Shown in pieces: positions 47,860 through 60,336 of a DNA stretch of 64,000 bases (its first letter is position 1; each line of letters opens with the position of its first letter). The DNA is taken from contig NC_085047.1 in assembly GCF_963662255.1 (NCBI RefSeq), positions 48,577,006 to 48,641,005 on the forward strand, read 5' to 3'. Source of the stretch: Cinclus cinclus. Lineage: Eukaryota > Chordata > Aves > Passeriformes > Cinclidae. The translations under genes and the position numbers were made by a program. The notes under the pieces are model-generated. The model was not told the DNA's origin. It made no database searches and saw only the letters and a list, made by a program, of their open reading frames with translations.

Positions 47860-48960
47860 CCTGAACACGGGGGAAAACTTGCATTCCTCTTTGAAGACTG
47901 GTGCACGGACATAGCACCAATTGTTCCATGAAGGTTTCCCATTTATCAGATTGATGATGGAAACCAGGATCAGCCTCTGTGCCTGACTGGTCTGGGACTG
48001 CTGTGCTGGAGGCTCCGGGCTTGCACCTTCAGGGCACATGGACAGCTGAGCCATTTGGGGAAGGGGCCCTGGGCAGGACCCGGGCACAGGCCAGCTTCCC
48101 TCCGGGGGCTGCAGGAGGAGAGCAGCTGTCCTGGCAGGCAGGGAGCTGCTGTGCTTCCCGGACAGGCAGCTGCCTCTCCATGGGGCAACACGGACACTGC
48201 CCAGCAGGCCGGCGCTGACCCAACCTTCCTGACCCTCCCTGCAGCTGCAGGGATGGTTTTGGCAAGCTCAGTTGACTTCTGCCCTGCGACGGAGATGTGC
48301 AAAGTGTGCCTCGGTGACCAGAGCGGGGCTGGGAGCTGGCACTGCGGGCACAGACCCTCCCTGGCTCTTGCTCTCCCTGCTCCTGCCCTCCCTGGTCCCA
48401 GCCACAGAGAGAGCCTTGCCAGGCAGAGCAGCTGTACCGACAAGAAATACACGGAATTTGTGAGAGTTTAGGTGGGCTGGTGACGGTGATGCCTCCAGCC
48501 TTAGCACCGAGTGCTGCCAGGTGAGAGCTCACCTGTCCGATGGGCAAACACACCTGTGCCACTCCCTCACCTGTGCGGAAGGACCTTCTGCCCCAGCACA
48601 GCCACAGCCTTCGGGGCAAAGGAATATTTTTCGATTTGGTGTGGAAAGGACCGTCTGGGAGCTCTGCATCACTGGTTCCAGCCCTCAAGAGCCGCGGGTG
48701 GTCACCTCCTCCCATTTCCCTCAGAGGCTGATCAACCTCATCATCACCTCCCTGCCCTCGTTTTCCTCCCCAGCAGTCATCCCCTCTTCCATCTCCCAGC
48801 CCATCCATCCCCATGTTAGATCACTCTTGCTGTGCTTTCGTCGCCAGCCTCCTGCCTGCCCGCTCCGGCAAACCCCGGGATGCTGGGAGAGGCTCCCAAG
48901 TGTAGTACGGGATCGCACCGTAAGAGGGAGATGATTCCCTGTGGATTTTCTGGGGGACCT
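47860..48960. other. GC-rich intergenic island
   Basis: This is the most G/C-rich kilobase of the window. It has scattered CpGs and long overlapping open frames on both strands (261 codons on the minus strand at 48029-48814; 138, 137 and 102 codons on the plus strand). The simultaneous openness of opposite strands and the absence of any recognisable domain suggest composition rather than coding. It could be an unannotated promoter, non-coding exon or GC-biased conversion patch. No assignment is made. Confidence 0.35.
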
Positions 48961-50744
48961 GTCGCCCTGTCCTGAGTGCTGGGTGCCAATGGAAAAGGTG
49001 GGCTGTGGTGGGCACGGAGCTCTGGCAGAGAGAAGAAGAAGGGGACATCTCAGCATCCCTCACCTTGGGAGTGTGGTGTCCTTTGCATGGTTTTATCCCG
49101 GGAGGTTGTTAATAGGTCTTGAGAAGGCTGCTATACCTGAAGGATAATTTCAGGTATTCCAGCGCATTGCAACACAAAAAGGGCTGCAATGTCTTCTAAC
49201 CAAAGTGCTTTAAATATTATTCTCTGTAAAGTCAGTTTCTAACAGCCTCACTGAAGGAAAACATTAATTTTGTCAAAAAAACCAGCCTTCCTCCTCCAAG
49301 GGAAGGAACTTTTGTCCCAAGGTCTAAAGAGCAAACTTAGACCTTTGGACCATGCTTTTTGAACTTCAGCATCAGAAGGGAAAGCCCAGATCAACCCAAA
49401 CATACATATCAGTGCAGGTGTCTTGCATTATCACCCTGGCTGCCTTGAAAATAGTGCCATGTTCTTTGGTGTTCATTTCTGGAAGAGATCTGAATTCAGG
49501 GACAAGGTGTGAGACATTTTGAAAAGTCTTCATTAAAGTGCTGAGATATTTCCCACCTCCTCCTCCTCTTCCCATCACACCTTTTTTATCCCTTCCTTCT
49601 CTCCAAGCCTTGTCACAGGAGGTTAAGGAGCAGAATTACATTAACTGCCTCTTTCTTCCAGTCCACAGCAATCTCCCGGGTGGCAGACATTGTTTTTACC
49701 AAGCCTGTTTGAAGCTGGAAAGGGCCTGAATTTTGCCAAGCTCAGAAGTTCCTGTGATGGCCCAAGAACAGACTGAAGTGTCCAACACATGGCAGCCTCC
49801 TCCACTCCTCCTGTGCCCTGGTGCTACCAGCAAATGTTTTGAAAAAATCTTGCCTGAGGTTGCTGCTGGCTGCTTGGCTCCATGGAATGTGCATGTTCTC
49901 CCAAGGGATTAGGGAGAAGGCAGGGAAAAGGAGAGCAGCCTGCCTGCTATGAGAGGCTACGTTGGAATCCCCTCAGCATCTTTGCTGTGCCAAAGGTTTT
50001 GGGTTGCCAGGCTTTTGCAGGAGGCAAATGAGCAACAGGGACTCAAGAGGTGCCAGAGAAAGTCAATGGGCAGGTACCAAACAAGAAAACCTCTTGCCAG
50101 GGTAAAGCAGGAGGGATGGGAGCAGGGAAATCCTTGATGGTGGGACTGTGAGGAGAGAGTGGAGCAGGTCTCTGGTAGCTTTGGTTTCCCCCACATTCCC
50201 ATCCCAAGAAACTTGTGTCCATAAGTTATAGCATGCAGCAGGTCCTGGACAATGAGAGATGAGGTGATGATGATGTTGCAGCCCTCCAGTTTAACATTGA
50301 GCACTGGCAGGAGAGGGAAGGATCCCCTCTCCCAAATCTCAGACGACATCACATCGAAGCACAGGGTGGAGATTGCTGCACCATAGCTGGTAGCAGATTT
50401 GCTCAGGGGGATGAAGACAAACTCATAGATTTCTTGCCTTCCCTGTATGACCAGGAAGTCAGAATAGTGAGCACTTGTTCTCTAGAGCTAAAAGCCATAA
50501 GCACCAAGGCAGCTCCATTTCTAGTTTGCTGCTAGAGAAAGTGGCTGAGACAGCAGCCTACCAGAAATTTTCCCAAAAGTTAGGATTACCCTCTTCCTCT
50601 AGTGAGAACCTGCCTAGGTCAGAACTGCTTTACATTAGATGTTTCACCAAAGGACAATTGCTTTTCTGAAGACCGAGTTTAGCATCATCTTCTGCTTTGT
50701 TCCTGTATTTCTCTTTGCATTTCTTTCTAGGGTATGTTCTGAAA

Positions 50745-50866
50745 GAGAAAAAAAAAACAAACAAAAAGCAAGAAAAAACACCCCAAGAACCCCAAAACCC
50801 AGAAACAAGTAGTAATTAAAAAACCCCACCCAACTAACAACAAAACCCAAAAAACCAAAACCAAGC
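50745..50866. repeat. A/C-rich low-complexity tract
   Basis: A runs with AAAC and CCCCA interruptions over about 120 bases, not a perfect tandem repeat. Confidence 0.75.
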
Positions 50867-53141
50867 TACCCTAAACATCATCATGTGAAATTCTGTACAA
50901 ATATCACACAAAGAATTGTTCCCTATACTAAGGTGCTGCAGTCAGTGTGCATGAAAGCAAGAGCCTCAGAGTTGTGCCCAAGGGGCTCCCTGAAGAGCCA
51001 GGAGAATGTGGGACATGGCTAGGGCTATTTGAGGGCTGGGAGCAGTGCCAGGTTTTGCTCCCAGAAACACATTGTTTTCCAGGCACATGGCCAAGATGGA
51101 ACTACTGTCCCCAACCCTGTAAAGGACTGGCCCAGAGCACCATGCTTCAGTAAGGGGCAAAAGAGCCTGCTTTGAGCAGGCCTTGCTTTGCCTTTTTCAG
51201 AAAGTTGAATCATTTTGACAGAGGACAAGAGGGTGATTGAGCCTTTGGTGCAGACATGGAGAGCACTCAGATCCCCTCTACCTCTGACAAAGAAGGAGGA
51301 CCCCCACAATATCCTCACTGATGAAAAAAACAAAAACTCATACAAAAATCAAAACCAAACCAAAATTCAACATCATTGCCTTTGGACAGTAAACTTCTTA
51401 CTTGATGTAGTAATGTTTTCAGCCCAAAAAGATTAATTTTCTTTTTATGAAAATATTTTCCTTGTAACTTCCACAGGACTATCCATTGAAGTATCTCTTT
51501 TCCAAGAAAAAAAAATAGGATTGGGTGACAAATGTCTACCCAGAAATAAAAGAGAAAGAAATCAATACTTCTTCACCAAGCTACAGTGTTCAAATCAAAT
51601 TTCCCTTCCCAGCTGCACCCTTGGCCAGTTAAGGAATGATGGGAGATGCTCAATAGTCTATCAGCTGGACTGGGGCTCCAGTGACCCTGGGATTCATCAC
51701 ATGTTCATGAGGAAACAGTCAGCTCTGCACTTACTCAAGATGGAAGAAGTTCATGAGGACTTTAATCCATCCTCACCTCATCTGCCACCCTTGCAGGTTC
51801 TCATTTAATGTCCTGGTCAGGTTTCATCGATCAGACTTTGGTGCTGCTGCTCAGGAAGAACAAAGTGTATATCACCTTCTGGGAGGGAGACTGCTTTCTC
51901 AAGCCTTGACATTTGACAGCTGTTTGATTGCCTGAAGCTCCCCTAAATTGTAAAGAAGGATCCTGGGAAAAGTGTTTAGGGTCTATGGGAAACTCCATGG
52001 AGTTGGTGAGGAGATTCACTTTATCTAAAGCTCACTTGTGGTCCAAACCAGAACAATAGTGTAGACACATCCTTTGCAAGTGGCAACCATCCAACATAGC
52101 TAAGCTAATGTTTACTTTAAGAGAATTAAAATTGCTCCCAAAAGCCAGAGACTGCCTTGACTACAATGGCAGAGCAGGCACCTTGCTTGCAGGCAGATCC
52201 TTGCAGAACACTCAGATAATTCCTCCACCATCCTGCACACCCCAGCATGCTCTGTGTCCCTGCACACAGCTGGGCCCAGCTGTGCTTTCAACTCTGCTCT
52301 TTGTGCTCCCACAATACACTGAAGCTGTGTGCCTGCAGGGATGCAAGATGAAGATCAAGCATGCTCTTCAAACCTCCAAAGGCACCACTTTGTGCCTGTG
52401 CAAGGCCACTGGACTCCTTCTAGATAAGCTGAGCTCTCTGGGATGGAGAAAAAGTCCCCATGGCCCTGTTTTGCCATACAGCTATTTTACCCTGTTTATG
52501 GGCTGGCTGTTCATCTGCAAATGCAATGCAGAATTGGCCCCTAAAAGAGAGTTTAAGTCAGCGATGGAAACGTTTTTACTTAAATGAGCTTGTAGACAAA
52601 GACAAACAAAACAGACTCTCTGGAGTCCATTAATTAACAGCATTATGTCATCTACAAGACTGCAGTAGGTAAGTACTGTCCAAGTGTTCTCAGCATTTCA
52701 GCCTCAGAGCACTGTAGTTCTGCTTTGGTTAGGGAAAAGCCTCTTTCTAGGGCTGCTCTCTGTTAATAAGGCTTCTGCTACTGCACAAATTTGGGCGATC
52801 TAATTATGCACGCCTTTTGTTTGGAAGTTTATATAACTAGCAAGTCAGAGCTTCTTTTCAGAGCCTTTGAATGGTATCTCTTCAAGAGGTCAAGGGAGGA
52901 AATGTGAGATAATAGAGCAAAAACCAAATCAGAATCAGCTCCTTTCAAGTGCATCCAGGGGTTACAGTGGCTTCAGTCTGATTTGGGAACCAAGGAATTT
53001 CTCAGTAGCCTGAAACTGATGTAGTAAAAGAGACAAAGATAAGGGAGGGAGCTTATGAATATAAACAATAGGTGCTGCAGTGGCTGCTGATAATATCTTG
53101 GCAGAATTAGGCCTTAATTCTTTCTGATGCTCAAGGCTCAT

Positions 53142-53222
53142 GTTTTTTGTTTGTTTGGGTTTTTTTGTGGGTTTTTTTTTTTTTGTTTGTTTGTTTGTTT
53201 TGTTTTTGTTTTTTTTTTTTCT
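53142..53222. repeat. (TTTG)n/T-rich low-complexity tract
   Basis: About 80 bases of T with G at irregular four-base spacing, including several consecutive TTTG units near 53184-53205. Confidence 0.85.
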
Positions 53223-56200
53223 GGGGAAGATTTTCTGTGTATTTTTTCACTTAAGGTTACAGCTTTGCTGCTGAAGGGAGCTTTCTGGTATCCCTGTAAC
53301 TCCATCAAGGAGCAGAACATAACATACAATCCATGTAGCCTCTTTCTTTGGCTAACGTGGGTGTAAACATGTGAGTGCTTTTAAATTGTGGATGTAGTGT
53401 TCAAACTAGGAGCTGGGAGGGAATTTCACAGCCATTAGCCTTCTTATTGAAACCAGAGCAGTTAAATTTACCCGAGCACTCACAGCCTGTAATTCGCCAA
53501 GTGGCATGTTATCCAAGGGAATTTATACACATTTACCAGGGAGGTGTCAGTCAGGAAATTTACTGTGTGTCTTAAACCCAGCCTTTTCAAAACACAATTA
53601 TTCTTGTCTGTCGACTGTGCAGAGAACTGGGGTACAGTAGGATGGTGCTGCAGGAGCTCACCATTGCTGCAACAATGCTCTGCTCCCTTTCTTCCCTCCT
53701 CTGTCCTCCCTGAGCATGAATTGTTCCCATCCTTCTTTCCACAGGCTCCATCCCTCCCCCGTGCCCCCCCAGAGCCCATTAACTCCAGTGGGTCATGATT
53801 CCCTGCTTGCTTTGTCTCTGAAGACTGACTTTAGGGCCTGGAAAATGGGGAGCCAAGGTCTGAATATCTGACCCATTTCACACTGTCATTTCCAGCCAAA
53901 GTGACCTAGAGATTTCACCCTGGGGTGATAGCCAAAGCTGATCCATGTTTATTCAACTGGCTTAATTCTCCTCCCTCGTGAAACTTTCTAGCCACAGCCC
54001 ATTGATATTATTTGGGTTACTTCATGCTCTCAGATGAAAACAAGGCCTTCAGAAACTCTGTTGTGCTGGTTGTGACATTTGCTGGAGGATCAAGGATGGA
54101 AATAAAGAAATATTTAAATGGGCATCTAAGCTGAAAGAAGACAGCAAAATATATGAATGTCACCAATTTTTTTTCCTCTGTGAACTGTTACAGGACATAT
54201 TATGTTATATCAATGTATGACATTATCTTGTCTGGAAAAGACACTCTTTAGGTATTTCAGGTAGTCCTTAGTGTGATTCCTAAATACCCTTCTCAGCATT
54301 TGCTTTTTAACATCTGACTCCAGTCCTAAGGTCTGTAAACCAGCTCGGCACTGGGGAAGAGGTTTCTGCTTCTGGATTGCAGAGGTTGACACCATGATGG
54401 TGGGATGGTGCTTTCAGCCCTTTCTTCTGAGAGCAGAGGTATGTTTTAGGTAAGAGAGCCTAAGCAAACAGACCCATTGTGTTGTAGGGCTGAGATTAAA
54501 ACTGTATTTATGCTTTGCTGGCAAATCATCTAAGAGAAACCTGAACTTATCTCTTGGTGGGTAAATGGGGCTTTGTCTTGCCAGCAGTGTCTGTGTTTGC
54601 TCTTGGGGTGGGCTTAGAGGGGCCTGACCAGGGTGAGGGGCTAATCTGCAGGTATCACATCAACAAGGAGAGGAGAGATGTGAGGGACCCCTCACGCTGT
54701 GATACAATCAAGGCCCTAAGGACTCACAGAATATCTGGAAAAGGCTGTTCTTAGGGCTGGTATCTCTTAATGCTGAGTTCTGGCGCTAAATCGTAGTCAG
54801 TAAGCAGAAACAAACATTTTTTAGCCCAGCCTCCCTTCTCCTCTAGGGACTGGTCAGTGAAATGTCTCCCACTGTTGCCAGCCAGCCTGAAGTGTCACCC
54901 CATCTAGTTGTGTTCCTTTGCAGGGGAGATGGAAGACACAGCTTGCTGGTCAAACTGCATGTGGCCAGCCACTGAAAGATGACAGTAAAGACAATAATTA
55001 TTCTGAGACTGGTGTTTAATAATGTGTTTTTCATACAGGTTTCATGATGTCTTCTGAGGTTCTTTGCTGCTGTGGAGCTCTTTGCTAACTGAGGAAATAT
55101 GGGAAATACCTAGAATATAAGGGCTGCCAAAACAGACCTTACTGCCCAAAGAGGCCTCATAGCTACACAGCTGCATGTGCCACAAATCTCTGAAAACCAC
55201 AGGTACCACTTTCTGTAGAAATCAAAGTTAAAGTTCTATGTTAGGATATGCTAGAGATGCAGGAAAGCATATTGTACTCAAGAAGTTACTTTAGTAGGAA
55301 AATATTAATTCTAAAAGAGAAGAAAATTACACAGAGGACGCTTCTTACCTCTGTTATATTACAATGAGTCAGAGCCTGAGTAAAACTTCTGCTAGATTTA
55401 CTCCTGACCAATCACACAAAAATTACTGGCAGAGGCTACAGATTTCCAGAAAACAAAGGAAGCATTTTCTGTAGATTTTTTTCAGCCCTCTCATAGTCTT
55501 GTAGTTCCTTTTTTCTGCAACTGAATTTCTCATCTTGTCAGAACAAGACAGCAATCCATTTTGAAAAAAAAATCATCCAAAGAATCACTCTGAAAAAATT
55601 ACTTTTTCTCAACCAATCTCACTTGTATTTAAAATGATATATGATGATCTATTCACCAAAGCATTTGGAGATCTTTATAATATTGATTAACTATGAACTA
55701 CCTTCTAATTTTATCACCTCTGTATTGAACTTAATTAGGAACACATTAGCTTTACAAAATCTTACAAAAATTGTAATGAAAAATAAATCTAAATTCACAA
55801 ACACCATATCAACTTGACTGCCTAGTCTGAGTTCATTCCACTCAAAGAAATTATCAGATCACAAAATTTTATTGCCGTGCTATTCAGTTAAATATCGCCA
55901 ATGATTGGTAGGGAATGGGTGGATCATTCATATTCATGTTTCTGTTTTCTTTATATATATATTACCAGAGTTTGAAAACCTTTTCTTGGCTGAACACAGG
56001 CCATGTTTTGGGTTAGCTCTCCATGAAGCAGATGAAGATCTTGCTTGCATGATTCCCTCCTTCTCACTGTACTAAGGTGAAAAAAAAGACATGAGATACA
56101 AAGCAGTGGGTTTCAGCTATAGTGTAAAGTGGGTTTATAAACAAGGTAAACCAGAGACTCCTCAAAAGGCACTCGATATGATTTCTCTAGAGGGAAGGAA

Positions 56201-59200
56201 TATCCCATTTGGGGAGAAGAAAAAATTGTACTGGAACACAAAAGAGGAAAATTTAACTGTAACACTCGAGAGGATGCATTGGGTGCTGATAACAATGCCG
56301 AATAATCTGTGAGCCAAGTGCAGTGTCACAGATCCTGGGCAATTGCATGTGGTCTGTGAATAATGGCTCTGCAGCAGAGCTGAGCACTCCCCCGTCCTTG
56401 GGAGTCCCTTGGTGACACCAACTAATGTGTCTGGAGAGAGTCATTGATGGCAAACTCAACAAGACCAACATCACACACCAAAATAAATTTGGATTTCACC
56501 AATCTGAATCCTATGTGGATTTGACTGGTATCATAATTAGAAGCAAACCAAGCTTTAACTCGAAGGAACCTCAGATCTGTCTGTTTTGAATCCTGCCCAT
56601 GAGATTCTGTGCAGTGATTCTCTGCACATGCACACCCCTCCTTAGAGGTAAGAGATGATGCATTTGTTGCCTGGGAAAGCAGTAAAATGCAAATTCTTTA
56701 CCAGAGAAATGGCCTATTGTGGGGCACTGGTGCATGTTCCCAGTCCATCCACGGATGACACAGATTATACACTCCTATCTGAGCCTCAGACTGCTTTGGG
56801 TAAAGTCCATCCATTTAATTCAAATAATCTTCATTTTTTTCAGGCAAAAGATCAGATATATGGAAAGGAAAAGTGTATTTTGAAGCAATAAATTACAGGT
56901 GTCTGTTTTGCTTGCTAAAGCTATTTGTATCTTGAAAGATGCCATACAAAGGTTTGAGTCAGTGCTGAACAGCTGAATTATAAAATAACTAATTTAAGGG
57001 CTAATTGCACTGACAGTTTATCATGTCAAGTTGTATTATACATGTGGGGTTTATTAGTTGCCTGACACAAACAAGGATGATTTTTCCTGGCACACCCACT
57101 CATACCTTGTATTTGCTGCCACTAGGGACTTGGAAAAAAAGCTTCAGTAATAAAATTTTAAATATTCTTACTGTAATCTCTTGCTTGAGGGGCTAATGCT
57201 GCTAAACACAGAAGGCTTTGTAAAGTGTGTGTAATGAAGGATGAGCTACAAGAACAGAATTGAAGGAACAATACCATTATCACAAATTGCAAACTTCTTC
57301 AGAGTGATTTACTTGGCAGTAAATTACAGGCTGTCTGCAACTTCCTTTCTGCAGCTGTGAGACATTTGCTATCAGAACATGCAACCTTAAATTAAAGGGC
57401 AGAAAAAAAGTTGAGAAACACAAGGAAAATGCATTCACAGTGTAAAAGCATATACACTGCGCATAAGGGATTGATCTCCTGACCCAAGCATTGTTCTTTC
57501 CCCACTCAAATTCCTCTTTAATTCACTTTTTCTGCAAAGGATTTAGGTGATAATCTGCCAATGAAAACTTTCTTTTGTACACATTCATAACTAGAATTTT
57601 ATTTCCTCACAAAAGCAACCTAAAAATCTGTACAGCTGGCAGTCTGGACAGCCTTTTCTCCAGGGAATGGCACATCTCTCAGAAAACTATTCTTCAATTT
57701 CTTTCACCAATATCCTCTGCAGTTTGTCTTTAGCCTGTGGTTTGTTCCTAGTTGGACGCTCAGAAGCACTGAGTTCCCACTGGAGCTGCTGATATTGAGT
57801 GAGATTTGCAGGTAGAAGCTTTGTAAATTCAGTGGATTATCTCAGTGCTTATAGAACGAAATGCTGGCATTTTGTCTCCTAAATTCATCAATTCCATCAG
57901 AAATCCGGAATTTTTTTATCAAATGTTGGAAGACCTAAAATTACCAGGAGAAAAACTGTTCCAAGTAGTTAGTAGTTGAGGGATGAGTGTCCAGAGGAGA
58001 GTTGGGTATTTTCAGCAAGGTTGTACTTGTTTCTAGATGCTCAAATCCTTTTGAAACCCCAGGTCACTGGCCTCATTTCTTGGTGATGCTGCACCTGCTT
58101 TAAATTGCTCTCCTCAGGCAAAATGCCCATAAAACCAGAATAATTATGAGCTGACTCCGCCTCTGTGGGCAGGGAACAGGGATAATGGATCCTACATTTC
58201 CCATATCACCTGGGAATTTCTTCTGCTCTGTGGTGCTTGGCTAAAAACCATCTCAATAGAGAGATACAGCCCCTTTGCTACAACGCAAAACCAAAGGTCC
58301 TGGGGATGATCTCACACTTCTCTGGACCTTGTTCTGTCATATTCAGAAAAGCACATTAAAACACATTGGATAGAGCTGTTAGGAGCTGATGGGAATTATC
58401 TGCCTGCACTGCAGAGCCATGGGAAAAAGCAAGGTTTCTTGCAGGAATTAGAAATCCTTTATAGCCGGGATGTTAGGTAGGGCCTCAGTGAATCTGCTAC
58501 TCCAGCCAAGTGACTGTAATGAATGCTCTGCAACTGCTGAGCATCTCTTTCCCACTCTTACTAATATTGCTCTGGGAAAATGGTGAGAATGTTAGTGCCT
58601 TCAGGTGCCTGGTGTTTACAGAGCTGTTAACAGAGGGAGAAACCAGAATTTCCCTCAATCCCCAAAGTATTGGGGATTATTCAACGTGTTAAGCTCAAAA
58701 TCTTGTTATGGACAAAAAGGAAGCACACTGGGTAGGGGTAAGAATCTGCTGTTAGCAAAATTGAAATCTAAATGATCTGATCGGAAGAATTCTTATTAAT
58801 CCATATCTAATTTATATAGAAAAGAAAGGAAATAAAAGCAAAAATGTTACTATAGAAAAAGTTTAAATAACAACAGTACAGCTAAAATTGTTATATCCAC
58901 TCCTAGTGCCTGGTCCTTTTTCCAGTGTTTTGCAACCCCTTCCACTGCCCTTCTCGGTGCTCGGATTGATGGCTTCATACCAAGGGGACAGGGGGCAACA
59001 GAACCCCTGTGTACCTTGTCAAGTTGATAGTATCTTCCTCCTCCCCTCAGGACCCAATAGGGATAATTTCTGTAAACTTGCTAATTTGGCTTACACCTTG
59101 ATTTGACACTCTGCATTGCAACCATATCTTACTTATTCTAGACACTTGCTCTTTGCTGTTTGCCACCCCTGAAATGTGCTTTATGCAGCTCCCAGATCTT

Positions 59201-60252
59201 TATTTCTGTAGCTGCCCATTGGTGAGTTGTTTACGGCCCTGGGCTCTGCCGTGTCAGACTCTGCCCTTTTACTTATCATCCTGCCTTCCTCTACACCACT
59301 TCACTGTGTTTAGACACGAAGGCTTCATTCTGCACAGAAGAGCTCTTCGTTGTTGCTACCGTCAGTGTAAACCTTATGGTTACAGCCTGCTAAAACAAGC
59401 AAAAGGAATACTAATCAAGCACAGCCACCTGGTCATTAGGGAAAAAAAAACACAGCCGATACAACTAACCATGCTTAAAAGAAAGCTCTAGGCAGATTAA
59501 GGAAAGTTCAGACACAAAAAGGCTAATGAACCTCAGCCCTGAGACCTTGGAAACTCGGTGCTGCATGTAAGGGCTCATTATGAGCAGTGGTAGTGCTGTG
59601 GTTACAGGGTTATGGCTGCTGGTGCTTGAAATGTTTAAACCTCTCAGGGAAGCTTAACCCTTCTGACTCATCCTTCATCCTGACTGACAAACGGGGCAAG
59701 CTCTTCCCTCCTCAGCACGTGCACACTTGCCTTCTGCCATGATCAGCTGCCTCCAGCCTTCTGGACACACAATTATTCCTGTGGTACTACCAGGCTCACC
59801 TCCCTGGCTTGTTCCCCTTTTCACCTGGCTGGCTCCACGCCACTGGCTTACCAGCCTCTCCTTGCTGATGTCCCCCTGGTGGCCCCTGATACCCTAAAGA
59901 ATGTTCTGTGATGACTGCAGTCATTTCCATGTGAACAGCATCCACAGCCATCCCAACCCCAGGCTTCCTGCAGGGCCAAGCAAAATAAAAAGAGCTCAGA
60001 TCACTGTGTGGAGCTGAAAGACCCCACCCCCTACTGCTTGGGGATATATGGGGTGGGAACTGGAAGGAAGGAGCTATAATTGCAGAGTAGAAAGGCTCTT
60101 TTAGATTGTGACAAAGAAAAGTTAGAGAAAATAATTAAAAAGGGGGCTGAGCTACTTTGACACCATCACCCTCACCTTGTGTGGACATCTTCCCACCAAA
60201 AGCTGACCATTAGGATCCGCCAACTGCACAAACAGCTGTATCCCACCCACCC

Positions 60253-60254
60253 AC

Positions 60255-60288
<34 letters not shown>

Positions 60289-60336
60289 ATATATATATGT
60301 GTGTGTGTGTGTATATTTATATATATATTTATATAA
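60253..60336. repeat. Compound (AT)n(GT)n(AT)n(GT)n microsatellite
   Basis: Alternating blocks of AT and GT dinucleotides, about 84 bases long and twice switched, then a TATATTTATA stretch. The alternating purine-pyrimidine pattern is continuous, apart from the TTT interruptions at the 3' end. Confidence 0.93.

Larger units (their letters stand above)
48961..60252. other. Intergenic, no recognisable gene
   Basis: Composition becomes A/T-rich again from about 49.1 kb. It contains A/C-rich (50745-50866) and T/G-rich (53142-53222) simple tracts. No CR1 end, tRNA or exon of a known gene was recognised. The WASF3 coding start expected downstream of CDK8 by mammalian synteny was not found. Confidence 0.5.
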
